A stretch of DNA of 64,000 nt from Acorus gramineus (taxonomy: Eukaryota; Streptophyta; Magnoliopsida; Acorales; Acoraceae). The notes below the pieces were generated by a model that saw nothing but the letters and a program-made list of their open reading frames with translations, had not been told where the DNA came from and searched no databases. Position 1 is the stretch's first letter; each line of letters begins with the position of its first letter. The position numbers and the translations under genes are program-made. The stretch spans positions 1,828,712 to 1,892,711 of the forward strand of contig JAUJYN010000022.1 in NCBI GenBank assembly GCA_030737835.1, read 5' to 3'. Shown one piece after another: positions 10,836-21,413 of the stretch.

Positions 10836-13800
10836 CTAGCCTGGCTGAGAAGGTGATAGCTGAGGAGAAGACTGAACTTCTTGAGCGTCTGGAGCAGTAG
10901 GAGTCTTTCTCACCGAAGAAGCAGCCCTTGCATATCTCCCACAACTCTGTGTCGCCGAAGGACGAGAAGCCCGACTGAAGGTGGCCCTCGTAGCAAAGGA
11001 GGTAGAGACCGAATGGTCAGGCTCGAGAGGGAGAATGTCGAGGTCCGCCTCCATCATAGACCCTCCGCCAACCAGCTTCCCCCTCATGGTGGCCTCCCAG
11101 AGGTGGACTTGCTGCATATCCTGATCTCTTCTCTCCAACCTTTGGCGAAGGCGGCCCTCCATGCTTCTGGATTGATCCTCAGCCACCCTCAACCTTTCTT
11201 CCAAGCTCCTGTGCCCTCACCTCCGAGACCCTGAGAGGCTCTCGATCCCTGTCCCCGACCGCTTGAAGAGAATGAACCAGGTCCCCCATCAAACCACCAG
11301 GCACACCGGCCAACACCTCCAACTCTGACACTCTAGCCTGGAGGGAGTCTTGCTCACGGCCTAGAATGGAAGACTCCTTCTCCCTCAGCCCGATACGGGA
11401 CCGCAGCTGGTCCATCTCCTCCTCTCTCAAAGCTCCCTCAGACCGCAACAAGCCAACCTCATCCTCGGTCCTCATGGCCCTCTCCCTCGCCTGATCAAGC
11501 TCCATCTGAGTGGCCAGGAGCTCACTCCAGGTCACGCCTACCTCGTCCATCAATTCGAGCTCTCGATCGAAGGCACTGGTTAGAGGAGGAGCAGACGAGG
11601 AAGAAGCGCCATCAGCTCTTGCTCTCGATAGAGCATCCACCTGAGCCTCAAGGACCCGAACCTGGTCCTGCAAGCGTCACCTCTGCACCCGCAACCCTTC
11701 TACCTGCCCGGCCCGCGCTTGGAGGTGTTCATTGGCAGTCTTGAGCTTCTTCTCAGACTCATTTTGCTCAGCCTGCACCAAGAACACACCTTTTAAATAT
11801 GGAGTAGAAGAAAGGAAAGACGAAGAAGAGAGAGAGCTTTTTCTTACGTAAGCATTCGAGATCTCCTCCTCCATAGTCCCAAGGATGTCAACATATTCCT
11901 GACAGAACCAGGCCATGTACTCCTCGCTGCCAACCACCTCGGGGCGACGCTCGACCAAGGTCCCTCTCACATCCCATCCCGCCATGTACACTGCGTAGTT
12001 CCTCAGGAGGTTCGTATCCCGAGGAATTTCGGCCACCAGGATTGGGGGACGCTTCAGTAGAGGATCGAGAACCCACTGGTGGTACCCAAGCTGGCGGACG
12101 ACCCGGCTAATCGCGTGAAAGACGACCTCATTGAAGAAGATCAGCCATATGTCCCGCGACAGCTTCTCCGGGACCTCCTCCTCAGCATAGGGCCTCCAAG
12201 TCATCTACAATATACGACAAACATGAGAAGAGAGCTTAGTCAAAAAGAAAATCAAGTACAAGCTAGAAGTCCAAAAGATATATACCTCTTTTTCCTTTAA
12301 GGCACAGAAAGCCTCCCGGAATTGAGCAAGGCGGCGTAATCAAGAAGCCCCTGGAGGCGCCCATCTCATGGCCCAAGGGAGGGCACAGTCGAAGACCAGC
12401 TAGGTCGGACGAGCGATGGCAAAGTGCTCGTACTCGAAAATCTGCAGAAGGAAAACCAAAACCAAAGTCAGGTGAAGTAAATAAACAAAGATCAAATCGT
12501 ATCTATTTTCACTAACTATACCTGAAGAAAAGCGGCAAAACCGCCGAGATTCTTGCCCCCAGCCCTCTTCACCTTCTTTGACAACTCCACGAAGAGATGA
12601 GCCAACATGGCCGCGCCCCAAGCGAAGCGACCCATCATCGCCAAGTCCCCCATCAACAACAAGAAGTGGGAGGAGACCTTGTCGGAGGCCGTCGAGAAGA
12701 GGACCCGGTAGAAGAAATAGAAGAAGAACGCCCTCAATTCTCTCCGAGCGCTCTGTGGGCATCCAGTGACTTCCCTGGCCTCAATCATCAACCTCCTCCT
12801 CTCAAAACTGGCCGCGGCCTCACCCTTCTGACGGCGCGTGAGAGAACCGAGGCCATACTGCCTCGAAAGCTGTCCAAGAGGGATCCGGTTCAATGTCCTC
12901 TCCTGCTCCACGTATTCCCACTTACCAATCAACTCTCGGAAGAGCGCCTTGTAGTCAGGGCTAGTAGCTGTTATCACCGCCTCGCCAAAGGCCGGGAGGC
13001 CTGTGATCCGCTCCACATCCTCGAGCATCGGCATCACTACAACAGTGGGGAGGATAAAGGCGCAGCTCTCCGGATCCCATCTCTCTGCCAACGCCTCCAG
13101 ATAAGGACGATGGATGTGGAAGGGCTCGATCAAGAAAAAGGAACGGATGCCCGCTCCGTCCACCAAGTCCCTCTCTCCCTGCCCCAAGGCGGAATACCAC
13201 CTCTTCGTCCCATGCCACAGAGCCCTCACGCGATTCGGTCGCTAAGAGAGATGAGAGAAAGCGTTAATCAAAGGTGAGAATCTCTATTTTAAAAATTCCA
13301 AGATCAAAACCATGCTTAGAGAAATAAATATACATATGCAAGCATGAAATATTCAGAACATGAATACACCTCTTTTTTTTCCCCATAAACACTCCCACAG
13401 TGGTCTATCTCTATGAACAAATCAAAATTATTTAAAGTTCACCATGCTTAAAACTACATAAACACATTTTCTTCTTGTCATGTAAAGCATGCTTATAACA
13501 CTCTCACCGTGATCATAAACACATGCTTACACTATCACTTCTAAAAAGATACTTATTCAACAAAAACAACAAAATTATTATTCCCTTTTACCATCTCTTG
13601 TATCAAAACCAAACACCATATTTCTATAAATAAAGCACCATATGAGCCATAAAGAAATCATGCTTATGAAATCCCACCGTGGTCATCTCTCATATACACA
13701 TCAAACATGCATATTCAAAAAACACATATATACATTTGTTTTTTTTACACATTTTATGCACTATACATATCACAAAGACATATATAGACAAAGGGAAATA

Positions 13801-14422
13801 GAGGCATACCACGGCTCGTGTGGCCCCGGAAGTTTCTTCCTCGGCCTCATCGGGATCATCCATCTCCCTCCTCCTCAGCCATGGCCTCTTCGACCCGACC
13901 CCAACATGGACACTCTCGGCCCCGCGGCCTCAGTCCCAACACCCTCGCCTTCCTCCACGCCCACCACACCAGAGGCCAGAACCTCAAAATCCCCTAGAAC
14001 CCTTCTTTCCTCCTCCTCATCCCTGGCCTCTTCGGCCTCTCTCTCTAACATCCCCACAATGGCATCCAAAGATGCCCTCTCACTCTAACTAACCCCCTCG
14101 GCCCCCACTTCTCCACCTACACCTATGGCCGACCCTCTGGCCTCCAAACCCGTGCCCTTGGCCACCCTCGATCGGTTGCCACACCTCTCTTGCGTGTATA
14201 CCCAATCACACCACCCCCTACCCTCGGAACAGCCCCCGAGGATGCACCCGCACCTCTATCGGCGCCCACCAATGGCGTCTCCACCATTTGGGTCGTCTCC
14301 TCCGCAACCCTCCTCTACGCCCCGTCGCTCTCCGACAAACTAGACCCCGAGACAGCCCCCATCTGCTCTCGGGAAAACAGGAGACGCTTCATCATCGAAG
14401 CCGTTCTCTTCCCCTTCGTCAT
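10836..14422 (-). pseudogene. Antisense PMD/coiled-coil gene of Tat-1 (five exons, broken)
   Basis: The minus-strand gene is deduced from splice signals and from comparison with Tat-2. Exon 1 is 14,422-13,810 (low-complexity, acidic). Exon 2 is 13,241-12,522 (720 nt) and encodes a plant-mobile-domain-like block (FILPTVVVMPMLEDVERITG). Exon 3 is 12,441-12,286 (156 nt), exon 4 is 12,204-11,848, and exon 5 runs from 11,772 to the stop at 10,836 and encodes a long Glu/Arg/Leu coiled coil. Most introns have GT donors and pyrimidine-rich AG acceptors. In-frame stops occur in exons 1, 3 and 5, and a frameshift lies near 11,190. Antisense ORFs with PMD domains are known in some Tat elements; their role is unknown. 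The PMD assignment is by motif recognition only. Confidence 0.7.
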
Positions 14423-14589
14423 CTCCTCCGATTTTGTGAAAGGAGTGATCTAGGGCGAATAAAGTCAAGGAAATCAAGGTTTTTCAGTTTCAAAAAGAGA
14501 AGAAGAAAAGAGGGAAGAGAAACCGTTTTGAAAACATGAGGGAGAGAGAGGGTCCTTTTCGGTTTTAAGGGACCCAGTCGGCCGGCGGC

Positions 14590-14601
14590 TACTCGCGAGT
14601 A
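14590..14601. repeat. 12-bp perfect palindrome in Tat-1 3' region
   Basis: TACTCGCGAGTA lies inside a larger GGCGGCTA…TAGCCGCC-type repeat field (14,580-14,670). The same palindrome occurs in Tat-2 near 35,478-35,489. Confidence 0.7.
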
Positions 14602-15182
14602 ACCACCCCCTGCCCAACGGCTAAGGACAACTAGCCGCCCCTTCCTACCGGCTAAACACCACTAGCCGCCCCCTGCCAGCTTCTCAAACACATTTATTTC
14701 CAAGTTTTCTAAACCAAATAGCCATGTATTGGTTTATTTCCCAAGTTCTACATGATCAAACACAACTTTCTTGAAGTTTTTACCACAATTTCGGCACCAT
14801 TTAGTTCAAATTTCTTCAGTTCTTGTTCTTTTCTGGAATCTTTGTCTTTCGAATGATCCAATTCACCAATCAGACACACTTTTTTCTTTTTTTCTGTCTG
14901 CTATATCTCCTTGATTTGCTGAGCAACCCAAGCACGGGTACGGTAGGCACAAAGAAACTCACGCTGGGCTGCTACGTGCACGATGGCTAAGAAACCCCAT
15001 CCGAGGGTTGGATCACTCGCTTCCTTACTTTTACTCACTCTCCCACCTGGATCAGTCTTTAGATGACTATTCTAGTCAAAACCTGGCCTCTGATGACCTA
15101 AATAAACTCCCTGAATGGTATTGGTCATGTGTTCTTTTCTTATCATCGGTCAAAGTCTTTCTGCTTCGCACAAAAGACTCCG

Positions 15183-15198
15183 TCTGATGAGGGACAAT
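15183..15198 (+). promoter_or_regulatory. Probable polypurine tract upstream of the Tat-1 3' LTR
   Basis: A purine-rich stretch (TGATGAGGGACAAT) lies directly before the LTR start TGTAGATACCC. The identical context precedes the Tat-2 LTR at 36,139. It would prime plus-strand DNA synthesis. It is only moderately purine-pure, so the exact extent is uncertain. Confidence 0.55.
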
Positions 15199-15817
15199 TG
15201 TAGATACCCCAAATTTGACCATCCAAAGATAAAAAAATACTTCAAGTAATACTCAAGAATGACCATATTTGGACATCTAAAAGAAAACTCCCTTAGCAAC
15301 CAAAAAATCAGAAACCCTGATCCAAACCCTTAGGAAAACCTAGGACCTGGACAGGGGCGGCTACTTGAGAGTAGCCTCCCCATATCAGGTGGCTAGTTCC
15401 ACCTAGCTGCCCCCTTGACCGACCCCAAACCGCCTTCTTGGATGAGACATAAAGCAAGCATGATTGCGGCGGATTGTCCCTTCTAGCCGCCCCATCTAAG
15501 CAGTTTCATCCTTAGTAACCGACCCAAGCCACCACCACTTGTCAGAAGGGTGGATTAACACTAGCCGCCCCTAGCCTGGACATTGTCAGAGAACAAAGAT
15601 CTAATAGGAGGTCAAATCAAGCACCTTATTCCCATTTTGATCTATTGTCCAGTGGACATTCCCTTACCCCTTTTTTACTATAAATAGGGGGCAACCAATT
15701 CATATCCATCATCGATTCATAACCAAAACAATCAATTCATTCCCAAGCAACCAATCCACACCCACACTCACAAGCCTATACCCCCACACCACCATTTCAA
15801 AAACCCTTGAGAGAGAG
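15199..15817 (+). repeat. Tat-1 3' LTR, first part
   Basis: It starts TGTAGATACCCC and contains a TATA box and paired GGCGGCTA/TAGCCGCC motifs. It is interrupted at 15,817 by a chromovirus solo LTR. The Tat-2 LTR (36,139-37,464) is colinear and uninterrupted, which fixes the insertion point inside CTTGAGAGAG. Confidence 0.85.
15679..15686 (+). promoter_or_regulatory. TATA box of Tat-1 LTR
   Basis: TATAAATA lies about 0.5 kb into the LTR. The equivalent boxes are at 36,677-36,684 and 37,591-37,598 in the Tat-2 LTR copies. Confidence 0.7.
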
Positions 15818-16097
15818 TGTCACGCCCCAGAGCGGCCGTCCCCGAGACGTGGCAATAATGAAATATCAGCTATCAATACCTGAGGTCAACAAAGACTCCA
15901 ACAACAACACACAAGGTGGCAAAACAAAGATAATGATAACTGACTGAAAAGTGGAAGCATAAGATATCAACAATGTCTGTAAACCAAAAACATTATTACA
16001 GACTCGAATACACAATCACTGTCCTGTGAGAGCCAAGCCTAGTCCAAATAAAATACAACCTGTGCCACATGCACGATTTACAATACATAAAATGACT

Positions 16098-18849
16098 CTA
16101 GGACTGCTGACAGCCTCGCACTCGCCACCCGTCGGAAGAATGCTCCACGCCCATAAGACCACGCCACAGGGAAGCTCCAGCTCCACGCCCAACACTGCCC
16201 CTGAAAAGAAACAGTATGCAAGGGGTGAGCTACAAGCTCAGTGAGTGGCTGGAAACCAATCACCATACACAGTTCAATACTAAAACAATTTCCTTTCAAG
16301 GAAAAACATGGGTGGAAACCCAATGGATAACAAGGTCACGCGGCGGCGCGACCAACCTCGCCCTCACCCTCACTCCCAGAGGAAGACTCTTGGGACTTTT
16401 GGGGAGAGACCATACCGTTGGTCGAAGAGACGCGGAATTACTGGTCTACACAACTCTACTGGATCACCAACCTCACCCTCACTCCCGGAGGGAGACTCTT
16501 GGGACTTTTGGGGAGAGACCATACTGTTGGTCGAAGAGACCTGGAATTACTGGTCTACACAACACTACTGGATCATCCACATGGAGATAACTGCCCAACG
16601 ATGTCTTTGAACATCGATACGCAACCGGACCCAACAACTATGGGAACGGACGAACAATGAATGGGTCACGCGGCGATGTGTCTTCACCTTATCCTCATCC
16701 TCACCCTTTAGAGGTGACATAGGACTTTTGGAAGAGACTTAGACTGCTCTACACCCTTGGTCCACCGGTAGCTTTTTCCCCACATAGCCTCTACCTGGTA
16801 TACTCCCACGATCAATACGCTTCCAAACGCATCGGTGGTACCTACAGATGGGAGCCCTCTGTCAGGATAGCTTTTCCAACGCCGGGGAGTTCCTACATCA
16901 GATCCAACGAAGGGGAGAACGATTTCACGCTCGCAATATCATTCGTTAGCCTTCTCCCGGGTAGCCTCTACCTGGTATACTCCCACGATCAGTACGCTTC
17001 CGAACGCATCGGTGGTACCTACGGACGGGAGCCCTCTGTCAGGACAGCTACAACCCATGCCGCTTCAACACGGACGACAACCCTCCATGTTCGCAAAGCG
17101 AACCCAAATGAAAAAAACAACTACTCTCGATAATCACATATCGATGATATCGAACACTATTATACCCCCACACCGTTGCGTCGCTCAGTCACAAGGGGGT
17201 TGCCTCTGCTCTCACGCAGAAATAATCCCAAGGCACATAACCCAATAGGCGGTTCATATACACACCTAGCACGGGTAGGCTTAGCTTAATGCCACAACTA
17301 CGGGCTTAACAAAACCGATAAGATAATGAATTCTCCTGAATTCCAAACGAGTGTATCGCTCGGATGCACGGAGGCGATTACATCGCTAGCGCTCTAACTA
17401 ATAAGGTACAACCCGACAACGGGTCATAACCACGCCTATTCCAGATAGGCCTAATCAGTTTTAACATGCGCATATATATCCAGGAGAATTATATCTTAGT
17501 TATGCACACGAACTACATGCACGATAACCTATCAAATAATTATAGGGATACTCCCTAATATGGATTTACATCATAAACAACAAATCATACAACATGCATA
17601 CATGGCCATTACTTAAGCATGCGTTGGATATCACCAACTTATAAGGGAAGGGTCAAGCGCGATCTCGCGCACTAACAGGTGCATGCCAATATTCCAAACG
17701 AACCCGAGTCGAGTAGGAAATCGCCTCTACTTACTCAGTTCGTGCAGAGGGAGAGGGCGAGAGAGAGATCATCATCTCTTGAAGTTGGTCATAGCTTTGC
17801 CCCACTATCATGGGCGCAAAACTACACCACGCCCTCGAGTCTTATCGCAAGGGAATATTAGGCAGGTGCCCGTTATTAACCCAAACTTAATCATGCTGGA
17901 TATTCCAATTAATATGGTAGGAGTAGTATTACAATACTACCTAAGGCATGCCATATTCTATACATCCATACACATTACAAAATACATGCCCATACTAGAG
18001 GGACGCATGTGATACAGTTATTCATAGATGGATACAATACATGTATATAAGCCTAGCATACAAGATATCTAACATATTATAGTTTAAGCATGGCCATACT
18101 ACTTATCTACACAAGTAGTATAGCTAGGATGCCCCATCGATGCGCGACGCACGCCTACGTGCGTAGAGCGCATCTCGAGGGGGGGGATTGGATCAAACCA
18201 CTCACCGCAACCTGAGACCTCGCACATCCCTTCCGACGAGATCTGCAAGGTAAGGGCATCAAATTTGGTGAGTAACATCACATTATAACACTTAGAAATT
18301 ACTAGAAATACCAAAGACTTAGACATGCACGCATACGGGCTCGCACGCATGCGAGCACACGCGTACGCACGCATGCCCGAGTGCCCCAGCACCTACCCGA
18401 GCCCCTGGGCAGCCCCACGCGTGCCCCTGCACGCACACGCACGCGCACACTAGCGCCCAGCCGCGCGCCCAGACGTATGCCCAGACGCGATGCCCCGCGC
18501 GCGCTCACGCTCACGGGCACCCGTGCGCACGACCTGCGCTCACCGCGCGCGCTACCACCTCCTGCGCGCACGCGCCCGCCTGCGCGCCTGCCAGCGCCCC
18601 TTTGCGCGCGCGTCTGGGCGTGCACGCGCGTGGACAGACCCGCGCGCGCGCCCAGCCATTCCTAACCCCTCCCCAACCCTCCACACACACCCTAACTCAT
18701 TCATCTACCATGCATGACCTCCCTAACACCTAACCATGCATAAAAACCAAAATAAAGAAGAGGGAAAACTCACCAAAGAGAGGGGGAAGGGAAGGGGGAG
18801 ATGTAGGGGCTCGCAAGCGCACCCTTGACCACCTCGACCGCCACCACCA
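16098..18849 (-). other. Candidate LTR mini-ORF, subfamily 2 form
   Basis: On the minus strand an open stretch (18,849-18,774, basic, RWSRVRLRAPTSPP) ends at donor GTGAG. Exon 2 is 18,242-18,206 (37 nt, after CCTTGCAG, before GTGAGTGG). Exon 3 starts at 16,200 after TTTCTTTTCAG and stays open for 33 codons to TAG 16,100-16,098 (ending GWRVRGCQQS). The extra base in exon 2 shifts exon 3 into a different frame from subfamily 1. The same 33-codon frame length is kept in the LTR at 45,081 (exon 3 45,460-45,358). Expression is not shown. Confidence 0.45.
18340..18660. repeat. GC-rich, CpG-dense low-complexity block inside LTR
   Basis: A long stretch dominated by alternating GCGC, CGCACGC and GCGTGCGC lies in what would be intron 1 of the LTR unit. 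Comparable blocks occur at 4,945-5,110, 21,297-21,413, 23,938-24,215, 32,440-33,030, 47,275-47,830, 50,575-50,915, 54,780-55,690, 60,905-61,800 and 63,500-63,850. Long open frames here on both strands are compositional artefacts. Confidence 0.75.
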
Positions 18850-19566
18850 CTACCACCACCTCCATCTCTGCCTCTCTTATTCATGGCTGACCCAAAGGGG
18901 AGGGGAAAGAAAATCAGGGGATCCACCATGGGAGGAGGAGAGGGAGGAGAAACAATCAACAATGCATGCACACACACTCACCTAGTCTTGCACTTGCACT
19001 TCCTCTTCTTGCTCCATCTTCTTCTCCTTGGCATTTCATCAAACACATGGGGGATGTGTGAAAGAGAGAAAGAGAGCTAATAAGAGAGGGAGACGTAGGG
19101 AGTGTGAGAGAGAGGGAGTGGTTTTTTTTTCTCACTTGGGGGGGCTAAGTGTAATGGAAAATTGTGGGGGTGAACCTAACCTAAACTCACCCACTAACAC
19201 TTTAAATAACCAATTGCTTGCTTCACCACTAAGCAAAGGGGGGTAAGGTTACCCAAGGTCACCACATTCACCAAAATATCTCACACTATTCGACTAATCA
19301 AACCAGGAACTCTCAAAACTCGGATACAGTTCAAAATTGCATATTTTTTAAAACGTTACTGGAATTCGATGAAATTTTTATGGGTAGTACAAAATGGTAC
19401 CAGAACCCATAATATGCAGTTAGATTTCCAATCAGACTACCCTAACTCCCGCAGGTGGCTAAAAGCCAAAATTTTAGCGACTCCGATCGAAAAAGAAAAA
19501 GGCCCTGAATGACCCAGATGTGACCAAGGCTTAACCAAAATGGCTCCAAATGACACAGGCACAATA

Positions 19567-20206
19567 GAAAGTGAGAGAGAAACCAATTTCCTACACCAAA
19601 TCACTCTCCAAATCTACTCTCCAAAACCCAGATTAAACCTAGCTTAACCTCTGCTGAACACCCAAATCAAACCCTACCCAGGTTCCGCCCAAATTGAACC
19701 AGACACCAGGCGGCTACTCCCAACTAACCGCACCATACTAGGTGGCTAAATACAACTAGCTGACCCTTCCCTATCCCACCTCATTCCCAATTCTCCTGTA
19801 GTCAGGTTCTGGAAGTAGAAAAGGATCCTTGTCTTCACCTCTGCGAACGACATATCCGTGTCTCAGAGCGGAGACCTCACAAACTCCCCCCGAAGGCGAT
19901 CATCAAATCCGCCCCAACTTTTCCTGGATTTTTTAGAAAAGCAGGTGGCGATTACAACCACCCTTGAATCCTCCACAAGACCCATCGTCCACCTCAGCCA
20001 GGAATTAAAAACCCACCACCCCTTCCCAGAGACAATCCGACTGAGCCTGCCAAGGCGCAGCTCTCCGAATCCAAGCCTCCGAAGAACCCCCACACACGTA
20101 CAACCACCGGAAGACCAGGAGGAGGAAGAGAGGGAGGAAGGCTTCCCGGAGCATCCCCCCGACCAATGACCCCTCTTCCCCCCTTTTCCTGAAATCCGAT
20201 ACTGAC
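19567..20206 (+). repeat. Tat-1 3' LTR, second part
   Basis: It resumes at GAAAGTGAGAGAG and runs to about GATACTGAC, colinear with 36,8xx-37,464 in Tat-2. The stretch 20,207-20,400 beyond it shows no recognisable feature and may be original flank. Confidence 0.8.
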
Positions 20207-20400
20207 CGCCTGGAGATCACGGTGGGACCTCCCTCTTCAAAGGCAACAAAAGCTAATCCTCTTCTGCTTCCTCCCAGTAACCTGACTAGAATGCCATCAC
20301 CCCTCTAGGAAAGCAAGGATTTCTCACCCCTCAAGTCTGATCCTCCTCTACTTTGCATTACAACATCCTTTACTGCCTTTAAGCCGCACACAGCTACGCA

Positions 20401-21413
20401 TGTTATATATGTGTCACTTTTTAGCCTATTGGTCACATTTGGGTCATTTCTGGCCATTTTTCAATTTTTCATTTCGATCGGAGCCGCTAAAATTTTGGAC
20501 TTTTAGCTATCTACGTGAGTTCGAGAACTCCGATTGAAAATCTAACTGCATATTATGAGTCCTGGTGCCATTTTGAGCCACTTATAAAAATTTCATCAAA
20601 TTCTAGTAATGTCTTAGAAAATTTTGCAGTTCCGAATCGTATCCGGGTTTTGACCGATTTTAAAGTGTCAAATGGGTGACTTTGACCAAGTCAAGTAGAC
20701 TTGGACCAAGTCAAAGAAGACCATTGACTAGGTCAATAGGTTTTGTTTTCTAGTTTGGTTGGGTTGACTCAAAGTCAATCCCCACCCACCCCCTTTTTCT
20801 CAAATAAATGCTAAGTGTGTGAGTGTGTGTGTGTGAGTGTGCTTGAGGTGGGCGTCCCCTTCATCTCCCTCTCCCTCTCACTCTCTCCTTCACTCCCTCT
20901 TCTTTTTTGTGCTAAATAGAAGTAGAAAAAGAAGGAGAAGAAGAAAGACTTAAAAAGGAAAAGAGAAGGTATGTGTGTGCAAACTTTGAGTGTTGTTGTT
21001 GTGCTTGATTCCCTTCTCTCTAACTCCCTCTCATGCCTCCCCCCCCCCAACCCCTGATTTCAGCCATTAAAGGCTTGAGGAGTGGCTGAGAAGGTGGTGG
21101 TGTTGGTGGTGGCGGTTGAGGTGGTTCGGTGCGCCAAGGGCACCCGATTTCCTCCCCTTTTCTTCCCCCTCCTTTGGTAAGCTCTCCTCCTCCCTTATCC
21201 TTGTTTAAATGTTTGATAAAGGCTCTTAGGGTGTCCATGTATGCCATGCATAGGGTTTAGGGTGGGTGTGTGGGCTGTGGAGGGGGTGGGGGAGGTTTGG
21301 GCGCGCGCGTCTGCGCGCGCAGGGGAGCGCTGGCGCGCAAGGCGCGCGAGCGTGCGCGCGGGGTGCTGGGCGGGCGCGCAATGAGCGCAGGCAGGACGCG
21401 CAATGCGCCAAGT
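20401..21413 (+). repeat. Truncated forward chromovirus LTR (5' part)
   Basis: It begins TGTTATATATGTGTCAC, the family LTR start, and continues through the promoter region to exon 1 (donor GTAAGC after 21,176) and the GC-rich block. It then stops at about 21,413, joined without an LTR end to the middle of exon 4 of the Tat antisense gene. The 3' half is gone, so this is an illegitimate junction and not an insertion boundary. Confidence 0.82.

Larger units (their letters stand above)
15818..19566 (-). mobile_element. Solo chromovirus LTR (subfamily 2) inserted in the Tat-1 LTR
   Basis: On the plus strand it runs from TGTCACGCCCC (reverse complement of the LTR end) to TGACACAGGCACAATA (reverse complement of the LTR start, with the last bases mutated). 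No internal region, PBS or coding sequence is present, so it is a 3.75 kb solo LTR left by LTR-LTR recombination. Flanks are GAGAG and GAAAG, an imperfect match to a 5-bp target duplication. Comparison with the empty site in Tat-2 (near 36,817) confirms the insertion. It contains an internal duplication around 16,760-17,040, a GC-rich block (18,340-18,660) and the exon modules described separately. Confidence 0.88.
6443..20206 (+). mobile_element. Tat-1: Tat/Ogre-type Ty3/gypsy element, 5'-truncated
   Basis: The element begins inside RNase H and continues through a second, archaeal-type RNase H and integrase. It then has ~2.2 kb non-coding DNA, an antisense multi-exon gene, a 3' non-coding stretch and a 3' LTR starting TGTAGATACCC at 15,199. 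A chromovirus solo LTR (15,818-19,566) splits the LTR, whose remainder ends near 20,206. Two RNase H domains and an antisense ORF between pol and the 3' LTR are known features of the Tat lineage (Ogre, Retand, Grande). The 5' LTR, gag, protease and most of RT are missing. Confidence 0.85.

Noticed and set aside
12597-13277. Plus-strand 226-codon frame over the PMD exon
   Set aside because: It is a shadow of the minus-strand antisense gene, whose splice sites and PMD motif are conserved in Tat-2.
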